This document shows positions 12,121 through 23,536 of a stretch of 64,000 nucleotides of DNA, piece after piece. A model generated the notes under the pieces. That model was not told the DNA's origin. It saw nothing but the letters and a program-made list of their open reading frames with translations, and did no database searches. This DNA comes from Hydrangea macrophylla (lineage: Eukaryota; Streptophyta; Magnoliopsida; Cornales; Hydrangeaceae): the NCBI GenBank assembly GCA_033977485.1, contig CM066998.1, forward strand, positions 52,046,274-52,110,273. Reading direction: 5' to 3'. The position numbers and the translations under genes were made by a program. Each line of letters starts with the position of its first letter. Position 1 is the first letter of the stretch.

Positions 12121-13597
12121 CTTTTATTTTAAAAACAAAATAATATAGAGGTTTGACTCATGAGAAGCATCCTTAAAATCATCTTTTTACTGTGTCTGGT
12201 TCACCGCATTGCACTTCTGCATTTTCCCCTTCGACTGTGTCTGAAACGCAGCGCTGACATTGTTCAAGTCTTCCTGTGGCAGGGCACAAGTCACCGTTGA
12301 TACTGTACCTTCCAAGGTATATCAAAAAGAGTAAAAACTTCCGTACTATCTCTCTGACGGTATATTGAAACTCTCGTCAATGGACCCTCTTTGACTAACC
12401 CCAGCTTTTGCATATATATTCCTGTAGAACCTTTCATAGGATTGTTAATTTATCTTTTCAGATAGGACAATGTGATATAACTGCTATATGCCCTTGTAGG
12501 ATTACCTGCGCGGTGTAGACGCTTATGTGGCATAGGACAAAACCTCCTTTTTATGATCCTCAAGACAATCACTCACATGTAATTACATTGAGTTGACCTG
12601 CCTAGGCACCATGATAAAGATGTCTGCTCCATGTTCACAAAGATATACACTGCAAACCTTGTTTGTTGGTCCAAAGACATAGGAGTATGAAAACTTGCTA
12701 GACAGTATGATCACCATCATCACCTACTCTATCCATATACACCTATTTCTCCCAGAAACTCTATCGTACTTACCCAGATATCCCAAAAAAAAAAATACAC
12801 GTTTCTCTTAGAAACTCTGTCCAAATCTCCAAGATTTCCCAGATGTACCAGTTTCTCCCAGAAACTCTGCCTAAATATTCCAAAAATACCTAGATGTATC
12901 AGTTTCTCCCAGAAACTTTGCTGAAATATTTCAGAAATACCCAGATATAGTAGTTTCTCCCAGAAACTCTACCTAAATATTCTAGAAATACCCAAATATG
13001 CCAGTTTCTCCCAGAAACTTTGTCCAAATCTCTAAGATTTTCCAGATGTACCAGTTTCTCCCCGAAACTCTGCCTAAATATTCTAGAAATACCCAGATAT
13101 ACCAGTTTCTCCAAGAAACTCTATCAGAAATACCCAAAATACCAGTTTCTCCCAGAAGTTCAGTCCAAATTAACCAGAAATCCCTGTTTCTCCTAGAAAT
13201 TTTCATAACCTCTGGAAATTCCTCTTATCCCGTGGTAATCGTACTAGAAAGAAAGGTGCACACTCTGTATGGCTAGGACCTTACTTGTTTAACTGCTATA
13301 TGTTATAAATAGGAGCATCATATAGATTAGGGCCTGCATCTGAATGCTTGTCTCATATGCACGCATGATTCCTATTAGTCTGCACGCACTGTCTCAGTCA
13401 GTCGGTACACAAGTCAGTCCACGTTTGTTAACATCACTATTGTTGTCTGTCTAAGTCGTCACTGTCAAAAATTTGATACACTCCTCTCAAATCTGTAGGT
13501 CAATATAGATTCCCAAAGTCAGCCACTGGGATCCCGGTCCTGGGTTAGAAATTCAGACAGTCGTTTGGTCAGAATCAGCCTACCAAGTTACTCAAGC
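12121..13597 (+). other. Tat/Ogre leader between primer site and gag
   Basis: Noncoding leader of about 1.5 kb. I see no intact version of the extra ORF1 that many Ogre elements carry before gag. Its main content is the 51-bp tandem repeat block listed separately. It ends just before an ATG at 13598. Confidence 0.55.
12740..13205. repeat. Tandem repeat, about 51 bp unit, about 9 copies
   Basis: The core GTTTCTCCCAGAAACT recurs with starts at 12801, 12851, 12902, 12953, 13004, 13054 and 13105 (steps of 50-51), plus diverged outer copies. Because 51 is a multiple of three, the block gives 17-residue repeating open frames on both strands. These are by-products of the repeat. Confidence 0.9.
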
Positions 13598-14997
13598 ATG
13601 AATCATGAAGAATTAGAAAACAAGGTCACCGAGTTGGGAGCAACCATAAACAAGCAGTCCGACAGCCTGGCCCAGGTTTTGAAATTCATAGAAGAGTTAA
13701 AACAGCAGCAGTCGCAGTACCCACCTGGGTTCCCACCACAACCACCAGGGTTCATGCCACCACCACCACCGCCTGGATTTGTACCACCTTTCATCGCTGT
13801 AAATGAGAATAATGGGGAAGAAGAATGGTTTCAAGGGGTCCCGCCACTTGCATATGAGAAAAAGTTCCAAGAAAAAATAGACAAAGTTGACAAACTAGAA
13901 AGTGTGTTGAAGAAAAGCAAGGGGGTTGATGACTACATGTTAGATCTGGAAGGCCACTTCGAGCCGGTTAAGCTAAAACTGCCAGAACTTCAAGATGCCT
14001 GTCATTGACCATTTTGATAGAACTATAAACCCAAAAAGTCATGTGAAGCTGTGTATGAGCATTTTCTAATCAATGGGCTACACTTATGAGCACATTACAA
14101 TGCTGTTCCCGCAAACTCTCGCAAAGTCCGCACTGTCATGGTTCCTAACCTTCGAAGCTTCTAAAACTCGAGCATGGGAAGATATCATTCGGGTGTTTGT
14201 TGATCATTATTCCTATAATCAAGAGTTAGATGTCATGATCAGGGATTTGGAAACTACTCGGCATAACAATAATGAATCCTTCGCTGCGTTTTTTAGCAGG
14301 TGGAGGAATAAAGTGGCCCAAATGACCCATCAGTCAATTAAAAAGGAACAGGTGAGAATGCTAATCCAGAATCTGCAACCGCTCTACCATGAGAAATTGT
14401 TCTATCAATCTATCTCTACCTTCGAGGAGCTATTTGAAATTAGAACCAGGATCGAAGACGCTATCAGAAAAGGGAAGATTAAGAAAGAAGAGCCACCAAG
14501 TTAGTCAAAAAGGTCAAACTACTCCCAGAATTCCCCGGATGTCAATTCCCTTAGCAGCTAACCTATGGCGTACCCTCTTAGGCCATAACAATCCCCCAAC
14601 CAAGCCAACACCTCCAATCACCCTTTCAAGAAAGCCTCCTCACAACTTCACCAAACTAGAAATCTCCCTCTCTTCAGCCTTAGATCGTCTACTTAAGAAA
14701 GGCCACCTCCAATTACTCCAACCTCGAAGCACCCCACCACCTCCAAGTTGTGACATGTCCAAACACGGCACCTACTACCAAGCCCCCAGCCACAACACCG
14801 ATGATTGCATACGCCTCCGCCATGATATCCAAGACCTCACTGACCAGAATATCATTGAGCCACCGCAAAAGCAACCCCATGTCACCCAAAACCCGCTGCC
14901 AAACCACCAAAATATCAGTCTCATTGAATCCAACCCCATAACTCTCAACCCTTCTACCCTCATAACCCCCCCTAGGATAACCATCATCCCTCATTAA
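13598..14997 (+). pseudogene. Tat/Ogre gag, decayed
   Basis: The likely start is the ATG at 13598 (MNHEELENKVTELG). It is followed by a proline-rich linker, a Retrotrans_gag domain (14073-14504: LAKSALSWFLTFEASKTRAW, SFAAFFSRWRNKVAQM, LIQNLQPLYHEKL) and a C-terminal part in another frame (14389-14997) with SSALDRLLKKGHLQ and a zinc-finger-like HNTDDCIRLRHDIQDL. Frameshifts and stops near 14008-14070 and 14504 break it. Gag forms the virus-like particle. The domain order is normal for the clade. Confidence 0.8.
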
Positions 14998-15385
14998 CAT
15001 CCCAGATTCTACGAGAATTCACCTGATTAAAGGAGAGGACAATAAATGGTAGCAATAGCTAGATGATGAACAAGATTTATTTTTCCTTGAAGAACATGAT
15101 CTATGGACAGTAAACCTCGAATGGTATGACCAAAATAATGAAAGTGATGCCTCCATTTCGAATGAGCCAGAGAAGCCATTTGTAAGCACTGATTGTGACT
15201 GGTTCAAAGATTATGGGACTGTCAAAGGGCCTACCCCTATTGAGATTGACCATTTGACTAGGTCGGGCAGTCATTATCAGCCGCCGCAACCTGCCGCTGA
15301 AGCCGTTGAGAAAGGGCTAATCAAGGATAAGGGAAAAGGAAAGATGGAAGAGATCATCAAAAAGGATAATGAGTTGATAAAATAG

Positions 15386-15906
15386 TTGAAGAAAACCCAA
15401 ACACATCTCATGATGTGGAACCTCATGGTAACCTCCTACAAGCATAGGAAAGCTGTGTTGAATGCCTTAGCTGGGATCGAGGTCCCCATTGACGCTGCAC
15501 CGAAAGATATGGTGGCTTTCTTAGGCACGCTCACCCCTCTTCCAATCATTACCTTTTCCGATGAAGACCTGCCGCCAAAAGGGTCTGCGCACAACAAAGC
15601 TTTGTACATCACTATCGGATGGAAAGGGCAACAAGTGCCATTCTGTCTGGTCGATACAGGTTCTGTCTTGAATGTTTGTGCTCTAAGAACCGCCACCACC
15701 TTGGGGTCAATATCCTAGACATCACTCCATTTGTGCAATCTGTAAGGGCTTATGACAAAACTAAGAGAACTGTAATAGGGACTGTTTCTCTCCAAATCCA
15801 AGTAGGGTCTTTGGTTTGTACTGAGCTTTTCCAAGTCATGGATATACCCACCTCATTCAATTCATTGATTGGAAGGCCCTGGCTGCATGTCAACAAAGTT
15901 GTATAA
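15386..15906 (+). pseudogene. Tat/Ogre aspartic protease, frameshifted
   Basis: The active-site motif FCLVDTGSVLNVC lies near 15640-15680. The rest of the fold continues in another frame from about 15700: RTVIGTVSLQIQ, CTELFQVMDI and SFNSLIGRPWLH, the conserved C-terminal ILGRPW-type motif. One frameshift near 15700 separates the halves. Its function in an intact element is to cleave Gag-Pol. Confidence 0.82.
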
Positions 15907-15948
15907 TCCATTGTGCACCAAATGATCAAGTTCGTTCATGAGTAAAAG

Positions 15949-16275
15949 ATGAAAATCATCTTCAGCGACAGTTGGGGAAATGAAGCCTTTCCAAGTTACG
16001 CTCCCATTTTTGAAATCCAAATACCCGAACTAGAGGAAGGGGAAATCAGAGGATTCTTCATGGAAAAAGTCCACATGGTTAGTAATGAAGATAGGTTCCT
16101 TGAGATCCACTCTGCAGCAGTCAGTATCATCCGTAAAATGAACTACTTCCCTAGAATGGGGTTGGGCCGACGTCAACAAGGGATCCAGGAGTTCCCTCAG
16201 ATTGAAGGACAACAAGGCACCTTTGGGTTGGGGTACAAGCCCACTGGAGAAGACATCGAGCTACAAAAGCTGTAG
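15949..16275 (+). pseudogene. G-patch-like domain of Tat/Ogre pol
   Basis: Near its end this frame holds MNYFPRMGLGRRQQGI and, a few residues later, FGLGYKPTGED. The spaced GLG motifs are those of the G-patch (D111) nucleic-acid-binding domain reported between protease and RT in several plant Tat/Ogre elements. The segment itself is open, but it is cut off from protease and RT by stops. Role in the element is not established; RNA binding is inferred from the family. Confidence 0.65.
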
Positions 16276-16910
16276 AAGAAGAGAGTAAGCAGTCTCCTAC
16301 CGTACCGCAAAACCTTGAATGGTCATTTCGTCAAAGAAGGATGACTTTCCCTATTTTGGATTTCCTAAAACTTAGATCCATCATACCACTGGAAAGAGGT
16401 ATCCTGGCCTTGAAATCTTCACTAACTGCTAAAGGTCCCCTTATTAAGATCTGTTCTATCTAGAAGAAATTGTCAAGACCCCAGAGGAAGACTGGTTGAA
16501 GTATCTGGACACCAAAGCTATCGAGAAAATGTGGGAAAAACTTGCTGAAGAAAAGGAAGGAAAGAGGGCCAAAAGCCAAGATGATCAGATCATGCTAACT
16601 GAGGAGGGTCTGAATAACCAGGCTGTAGTGTCATCTATCTATGTCTTCATATCCCCTATCCCCTATCCCACCAGAGTCTGTACTTCCAATTATTGAGTCT
16701 GTACCAGAGTCGGCCATCGTAGGCCCACCACTGTCTAATGTAATCACTCCACCTGTTATGAATGAAATGAAAGACGGTTTTACTTACTCCTCTGTGTCTA
16801 ATACTTGTGAATGCACAGATCACTCTAAGGATCTTCCAATCGAACTTAAACAAGTAATTGAAAAACCACCTGCTTACGAAATAATCAAAGATACTTTATC
16901 GATAATCTAG
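16276..16910 (+). pseudogene. Tat/Ogre pol linker before RT
   Basis: Short open pieces (16496-16696, 16641-16910) resemble the acidic pol N-terminus of the left element. DGFTYSSVSN, IEKPPAYEIIKDTL match DFTYSFVSDD and ACKIIEETL there. The region is broken by stops and has no catalytic motif. Confidence 0.6.
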
Positions 16911-17940
16911 GTGAAAAAGATAATCCACAAATTGTGCAAATTGGCTCAACGCTTAATAAAGAAAAAAAAGAAAAACTAACTCTTTTGCTAAAAGAATTCA
17001 AAGATGTTTTTACTTGGTCTTACTAGAACATGCCGGGAGTCGATCCTGACATTATCCAACATCATATTCCCCTTCTTCCTGGTTCTAAACCCATCAAGCA
17101 GAAACTAAGGCGTATGAGGACAGAATGGGCCCTCAAGGTGAAAGAAGTGGTGGAAAAGCAGTTCAAGACAGGATTCATCATTGTCACAGAGTATCTTGAA
17201 TGGGTTGCCAACATCGTGCCAGTCTCCAAGAAGGATGGAAAAGTTCATGTGTGCGTCGATTTCTACGATCTAAACAAAGCTAGTCCAAAGGATGACTTCC
17301 CACTTCCCCACATTGATGTTTTGGTAGATAACATTGCGGGACACGAGTTCTTGTCATTTATGGATGGTTTCTGAGGGTACAACCAGATTTTAATGGCACT
17401 AGAAGACCGGGAAAAGACGACATTCACCACACCATGGGGCACTTACTATTATAGGGTAATGCCTTTTGGGCTTAAGAATGCCGGGACAACCTACCAAAGA
17501 GCTGCCACCACTCTGCTGCATGACATGATTCACAAAGAAGTAGAGGTGTACGTAGATGACATGATTGTGAAATCCAAAGATAGAGAAGGACACTTGTTAG
17601 CATTGGAGAAGTTCTTCGAGAGGTTACGCAAATACAAGATGAGACTGAATCCAAAGAAATGCACTTTCGGTGTGACCTCTGGAAGCTCGTGGGTTTTCTT
17701 ATAACACAAAGGGGGATAGAAGTAGATCCCTCCAAAATCAAGGCAATTCTAGAGATGGCCCCTCCGCAGAATGAGAAATAAGTAAGAGGGTTCCTCGGGA
17801 GAATCCAATTCATCAGTCGTTTCATCTCCAAGCTCACGACCACATGTGATCCCTTGTTCCGACTACTAAAGAAAGGAGAAAGTTCCAATGGGATGACCAG
17901 TGCCAAGTCGCCTTCGACAAAATAAAAACCTACCTCCAAA
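16911..17940 (+). pseudogene. Tat/Ogre reverse transcriptase, decayed
   Basis: Motifs in order are MPGVDPDIIQHHIPLLPGSK, KQKLRRMRTEW, VCVDFYDLNKASPKDDFPLP, FMDGF followed by an internal TGA at 17372 where related copies read a sense codon, then FGLKNAGTTYQRAATTLLH and the catalytic YVDD in EVYVDDMIVKSKD (17550-17580). The thumb motif VRGFLGRIQFISRF follows after a frameshift near 17690. At least one more stop lies near 17780. It cannot produce a functional enzyme. Confidence 0.87.
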
Positions 17941-18719
17941 AACCCACTAGTTCTTTCACCACCTACCCCTCATAAGCCTCTGCTTCTTTACCTATCCGTC
18001 TTTAAAAACGCCATGGGTTGCATGCTACCCCAAGAAGGAGAAGAGAGCCACTCCAAAAAAGTCATATATTACCTCAGCAAGAGGATGACTGGGTATGAGC
18101 TCAACTACTCTACCCTCGAAAAAACGTGTTGGGCTTTAGTCTGGTGCATTCGCCGACTAAGACACTACATGCTAGCCTTTCCATTGTGCTCATATCCCGC
18201 ATGGATCCTCTAAAATACCTCCTCGAAAAACTTGCAATAATCTGTCGCATATCCCATTGGTTACTTCTACTATTAGAATTTGATATCAAGTATGTAATGA
18301 GCATGTCGGTAAAAGGGAGAACTATAGCTAAGCATCTTCCTGAACACGCCGTTGACTCTGAGAAAAATGCAGATTTCTCGTTCCTGGATGATAATATTAT
18401 GGAAGTTAAAGAAGAGCAGTGGAAGTTGTACTTTGATGAGGCAGCCAATATGAAGGGCTACGGAGTAGGGATGATTCTGGTATCACCAAATGGGGACCAT
18501 ACCCCACTAGCAGTCAAGCTTAACTATAACTCCACCAACAACACCGCTGAATACGAGGCGTGCATTTTGGGGATGGAAGCAGCCATAGAATTTAGGGTTC
18601 AGAAATTCGATGTCTTCGGAGATTCAAACCTCATTGTATCACAAGCCAGAGGAGAATGGAAGGTAAAGGAAGGAAGGTTAAAGCCCTATCATGATCATCT
18701 CGATGGACTCAAAAAATAG
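17941..18719 (+). pseudogene. Tat/Ogre tandem RNase H domains, decayed
   Basis: The retroviral-type RNase H reads in pieces: NAMGCMLPQEGEE, KKVIYYLSKRMTGYELNYSTLEK, then a frameshift to SRMDPLKYLLEK. The second, archaeal-type RNase H is in the 18126-18719 frame: WKLYFDEAANMKGYGVGMIL, NNTAEYEACILGME and FGDSNLIVSQARGEW. The usual FDGA motif reads FDEA, but the aspartate, the TAEYEA glutamate and the GDSN aspartate are all kept. Two RNase H domains define the Tat lineage. Confidence 0.86.
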
Positions 18720-18999
18720 TTCAAAAGCGTAACATTCTTTTACCTATTTTTGACCTATCCAGGGAGGAGAACCAATTAGCAAATTCACTGGCTACTTTGG
18801 CCTCCATGATCAAAATTCCCGTAGGAGTCAAGATGATGCCCTTGGTAATCGAGCAGAGATATGGGCCGTCATTCAATATGATCGCTGCGATTGAAGAAGA
18901 AGAAAAATAAACACCATGGTACCAAGATATATGGGACTTTATAGAAAAGGAAATGTATCCCCAAGAATCTTTAGAGAAAGACAAAAGAGCAATTCAAAG
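18720..18999 (+). pseudogene. Tat/Ogre linker between RNase H and integrase
   Basis: Readable pieces such as NQLANSLATLASMIKIP and GVKMMPLVIEQR match the linker at 1443-1691. It contains stops (for example near 18908) and no catalytic motif. Confidence 0.6.
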
Positions 19000-20160
19000 T
19001 TTTGCTGCGTAATTCATCATCTGCGGAGGAAGATTGTTAAAGAAAAGGTATAACCATCACAACCTGACTGCCTGTTCGGAAAGAGCGCCAGAAGGATGAT
19101 GGCAGAGATACACCAAGGGGTGTGTGCTCCACATATGAATGGTCATATGCTAGCTAAGAAGATCGTGAGACAGGGGTACTACTGGACAACATTGGAGAAA
19201 GATTGTTGTGAATATGTGAGAAGGTACCACAAGTGCCAGATCCATGCAAACATGATGCACGTACCGCCATCTTTACTCTAAAGTATGACCTCTCCATGGC
19301 CATTCTCAACTTGGGGAATTGATATCATCGGCAAAATTTTTCCAAAAGCCTCGAATGAGCATCGATACATTCTGGTAGCCATCGACTACTTCACGAAATA
19401 GGTAGAAGGGGCATCCTACACCAAGTTAGGGGCTAAGGAACTGGCCAAATTCATCAAGAGAAACCTCATATGTCGCTATGGAGTCCCCCATGAGATTATT
19501 TCGGACAACAGAAGTCATTTCAAAACAGAAGTCGGAGATATGTTTGAGGAATACAAAATCACTTACCATAAGTCATCACCGTATAGGCCGCAAACCAATG
19601 GGACAGTCGAAGCTGCAAACAAGAATGTCAAGGCCATACTGCAGAAGTTAGTCGATACTTACAAAGATTGGCACGAGAACCTACCATTTGCACTTTGGGG
19701 ATACAGAACATCAATAAGGATGTCTACAGGGGCGACTCCTTACTCACTGGTGTATGGGATGGAAGCAGTACTCCCGGTCGAGATAGAATTACCATCCTTA
19801 CGGGTAATGGCTGAATGCAAAATTTCATAATCTGATTGGTTAAGGGAATGATACGAAGAGTTAGCACTTATCGATGAAAAACGCCTTGTGGCAGTCGACC
19901 ATGTCCGAATTTATCAAAGAAGGATAGCCCGTGCTTTTAATAAGAAGGCTTGTCCAAGAAAATTTGTCAAAGGTGATCTCGTCCTTAAAGAGCTGCGAGC
20001 CCCGATCTTCGATCCACGTGGAAAGTTCAAACCCAAATGGGTTGGCCCTTATATCTTCAAAACTATCCTTTCCGGAGGAGCGACCTACCTCATGGACCTC
20101 GACGGTGTCGAACTCAAAGAACCAATCAACCTGGATCGCCTAAAAAAGTATTATGATTGA
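19000..20160 (+). pseudogene. Tat/Ogre integrase, decayed
   Basis: The zinc-binding part reads HQGVCAPHMNGHMLAKKI then CCEYVRRYHKCQIH. The core reads STWGIDIIGKIF (first aspartate), ISDNRSHF (second aspartate, where the usual DNG is DNR) and PQTNGTVEAANKN (glutamate). The GME-VLPVEIELPSLR segment and a C-terminal part ending GVELKEPINLDRLKKYYD then stop at 20160. No chromodomain follows, as expected for Tat. Stops near 19280, 19400 and 19830 interrupt it. Confidence 0.86.
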
Positions 20161-20866
20161 CACTAAAGTCCCTCTTCTTTCAAAGCCTTGCCTTGAACTA
20201 CGCTCGACTTAATTCCCATTCGGGGATACGTAGGCAACCTCTTTGGTTCGTTCCTCCAACCACCTAAAAATAACCCCCTTCTTTCCAACCGTATCTTGAA
20301 CTAAGCTCAACCTGATTCCTACTCGGGGATACATAGGCAACCGCATCAGTTCAGTCGACACCATCATAACTAGCCCCTCTTCTTTCAAGGTCTTGACCCA
20401 ACCTACGTTGGACCTGATCCCCGCTCGGTGGTGCGTAGGCAGACTTTCAAAAAGAAAAGAAGGATGGCTCGCTAGGTTGAAAATTTGAAAGGATGCCTAG
20501 GCAATCCAAAGTGAGCAATAACAAAAGAGATAGAGAAAAGAGCTCGCTAGGTCACTCCACTGGGGCCTAGGCAAAAATTATGAGCATATGAGAGAAGTAA
20601 AGTCGCAGTCCTTAGCATAAACCAGAAACGACCCTTCACACTAGGGGCAAACTTCGGCCACCCGCCTCATTTGCCTAAACCTCTCCTAAACTAGGGGCAA
20701 ACTTTGGTCATCTACCTCGTTTGCCTCACAATCATTCACATCCCAAACTAGGGGCAAACTTTGGCTACCCGCCTCGTTTGTCTCTAATCGCCCAAGCATG
20801 CCCAAGCAAGTACCAAAAGCGACATCTAATCGAAATCACGATTACAAAAGTTTTCAGAAAGCCAGG
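20161..20866 (+). other. Tat/Ogre region after integrase, with short repeats
   Basis: Noncoding. Three degenerate units of about 100 bp each carry CGGGGATACGTAGGCA or a close variant (20221, 20324, 20425). Near 20640-20790 come three units with ACTAGGGGCAAACTT followed by CGCCTCGTTTGCC. Similar motifs occur near 41120 and, inverted, at 1-300. The region is cut at 20866 by the Athila insertion and resumes at 35479. Confidence 0.7.
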
Positions 20867-21530
20867 TGGCACGATAATTTTTCTGTGTGCGCTTGTGTGC
20901 AATACCCAAGTGTAGGTAGACGTGCAAGTAGTAACTGGATTAAGTCCAGGTCGATCCCACAGGGAAGGTGTTGAATTAAACTACCTAGATTAGACTCTAA
21001 AGAGAAAACAAAAATCAATATTTAAAATGAAGTGTAGAACACAAAGTTCCACAGTTAACAACTACTAGAATTAAAGACAACTAAATTAACTTAACTAACA
21101 ATTAACTAACTAAGCAAGATTCTAAAAGAAACGGTTCTTTTTAGTAAGAGAAAATGTTGGGATCACGCGAATCCACTGTGACCTAACCTTCCACCATGCA
21201 ATTGCAATTAAGCTCAAAGGAGTACACCTACTACAGTATTCTGTACTTCTCTAAAGATATAGAATCAATAGCCCTTTCATGACCGGGACTACATCATCAC
21301 AATTAAGTTTGGAATACATGAAGACGGTTTAATCCAATAGTTAAGACTCTCACCTACAATGGTGTTGGCATTGAGGGTGGTTTGCAAAATATATTGAAAG
21401 AAAATGCCTTAAGGCCTTAAGTTTAAAGACTGTTTTGACAAACTGAGCATTTAGGGACAATTTGATAACAAATCCTTAAAACAGAAAGTCTTAGAATACT
21501 GTTTTGGGTGTTCTCAAGAATCAGAATCCT

Positions 21531-21647
21531 CGATCGATCGACGCGCTTTCGATCGATCGAATATCTTCATCTCTCGATCGATCGATATTTCCTCGATCGA
21601 TCGACTAAGTCACTGTCCCGATCGATCGACATACTTTCGATCGATCG
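21531..21647. promoter_or_regulatory. Six-site palindrome array, type 1 (3' LTR)
   Basis: CGATCGATCG starts at 21531, 21550, 21575, 21594, 21619 and 21638. Steps are 19, 25, 19, 25, 19, that is three 44-bp units each holding a close pair (9-bp gap) then a 15-bp gap. All six cores are perfect here. It lies downstream of the TATA box in the sense direction. A protein-binding or RNA-structure role is inferred only from the phasing. Confidence 0.9.
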
Positions 21648-22070
21648 AACACAGGGAAAAAAATATTGCATGGCAGAGGCCAGAAATCACGATTTCATCG
21701 CGATTTCCCAACCCTAGGACTACTCAGACATTGTCTGAAGTACCACAAATTGATATTTAACGTAAAAGTTCATTGAAACAATGTTTGTTTGAAAGTTTTG
21801 CATTAAAACTATAAAACTAGTGAGTACGATCTAATTAACATAAAACTACTCAAGATTAATAAGTATACTACGATTAACTAAGTGCAGAAAACAAATAAAC
21901 AATAGATCAAGAACCTGGAATGAAGATAACTTGTATTAACTAAAGAAATCTAGGTCACAATGCTAAATCTTCAATGAAACCTACAAAAACCAAGGTAAAA
22001 CTCTCTCTTCTTTATCTAAAACTGATAAAACAAAGTTTGGGCCTCCCCTCTGGACGTATACAACAAGAAG

Positions 22071-22080
22071 ATATATAGTA
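22071..22080 (-). promoter_or_regulatory. TATA box of Athila-A LTR
   Basis: In sense it reads TACTATATATC, about 70 bp after the last site of the type 2 array. The equivalent in the other LTR is at 35036-35045, and in the solo LTR near 49536-49543. Confidence 0.65.
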
Positions 22081-22147
22081 AACCTAAGAGCTAGGGTTAA
22101 AAACCCGCAACTGCTGCATGCGCGTATAATCTGATAAAAGGGACTTT

Positions 22148-22254
22148 CGATCGATCGAAACTTTCTCGATCGATCTAACGTCTTGAATATTCGAGCGCTT
22201 TAACTTCCGTCGATCGATCGAAAACTCGATCGCTCGAACTATGTCGATCGCTCG
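22148..22254. promoter_or_regulatory. Six-site palindrome array, type 2 (3' LTR)
   Basis: Sites start at 22148, 22167, 22192, 22211, 22227 and 22245, steps 19, 25, 19, 16, 18. Cores are CGATCGATCG with variants such as CGAGCGCTTT and CGATCGCTCG; the spacing is kept even where a core has changed. In the sense direction it lies upstream of the TATA box, in an enhancer-like position. Confidence 0.88.
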
Positions 22255-22508
22255 AACTCTGCAATTCTTCTTCAATCTTTCCTCTTTGAAACAAAGCATC
22301 TCCTTTTTATCAAATCTTTCAGTCTTTTATACAGCAGCATTCACCTGCACAAATAGTAGCTAAAACAATACAACTTATCATAGATTAATCATATTGTCTA
22401 AAACTAGCATTGTAATTCAAATTGCAGATAAAACGGGAAGTTGTGATCAAAACTAATGCAATTCTTTCTTTTAGCGCGGTTGTATTTTACAAATACCCCC
22501 GCTTTGCA

Positions 22509-22520
22509 CAACCCCCAACT
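22509..22520 (-). other. Polypurine tract of Athila-A copy 1
   Basis: In sense it reads AGTTGGGGGTTG directly before the 3' LTR start TGCAAAGC, the standard place for plus-strand priming. Two further copies of the TTGGGGGTA core occur upstream (near 24320-24331 and 26749-26760). Confidence 0.75.
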
Positions 22521-23413
22521 AGCTTATTGCTAGTCCCTAGCGATAAAGCGAAAATAAAATAAAATAAAAACTCCTAACCTAATACTACCACAACTAAGAA
22601 AACAAAGGAAAACTAGAAACAACCTAAACTAAAATAGAGAGAAAAATCCTAACTCACTTTCGCAGGAATCGCGGTTGCATTTAGCGAATGCAACAAGCCG
22701 TTAAACCCCTAGGTTCCCCCTAGTGGACGAGTGTTGTCTCGTGAGGGTTTGCAGTGAATATACCCACAAAATTCCAATTTTAAGCTCAAAAAGATTAGAA
22801 TAACCTATGACATCTCCCCCCATTAAACTGTTAATTCAACTCTACAAGGATATAATATCCTCTATCAACCCATGAAAGAGATCCACATATTCCCCTATAT
22901 CACCAAGTAAAATATACAAATGTATTACCATCATGCACCCGTGTGTGTGTGGAATCAACAACCATGCGTCCAACCCTTATTAAGAGTTATCTAGATTATT
23001 GTACTTTGAAAACTTGCAGTTTTAGCTCAATTCTCACATTGGTCACACTCAAAAACAACGTCTCTCAGAAACTTGCTCTATAATGATCGCACATAGTATG
23101 AAAGCTTTGATAAAGATGATATTCTAAGTGTTAATGCTTTCATACCTGACTCTATGAAAAACGGACATTTAAGAGTGTATAGTCTCATGAATGGAATACT
23201 ACTTACTAGAGGAGCGAAATACCGTGGATAACTCAACTCACACTTTCATGTTCAAATCAATTGTTGAGAATCTTCAAGACTTTGAATTATGGCTTTTATC
23301 TAGTAGGTGGGGGTGTTGTAGAGAAGAGTGTGCTTTGTAGTATGTGATGGAATTTCCACTTCTCTTTTTATTCTTCATTCTTTTCTCCACCCAATCTCCC
23401 ATTCATTTCATAT

Positions 23414-23458
<45 letters not shown>

Positions 23459-23489
23459 TATAACTCCTTCATTCATCATCATCATTTTT

Positions 23490-23536
<47 letters not shown>

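Larger units (their letters stand above)
20867..22508 (-). repeat. Athila-A 3' LTR (copy 1)
   Basis: On the plus strand it runs TGGCACGATAATT to GCTTTGCA, so in sense it starts TGCAAAGCGGGGG and ends ATCGTGCCA. It carries palindrome arrays at 21531-21647 and 22148-22254 and a TATA box at 22071-22080. It has the same length as the other LTR, at a constant offset of 12,965 bp. Confidence 0.95.

Noticed and set aside
12899..13276. Overlapping open frames with 17-residue repeats on both strands
   Set aside because: They follow from a 51-bp tandem repeat whose unit is a multiple of three; no start context or domain.
21508..21717. Small ORF with repeated RSIDR, also at 34473-34682, 22084-22299 and 35049-35264
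   Set aside because: These are translations of the palindrome arrays in the LTRs. The duplicates are identical only because the LTRs are.
21531..22254. CRISPR-like array
   Set aside because: Repeats are 10-bp palindromes with 9- and 15-bp gaps in a plant retrotransposon LTR; no cas genes.
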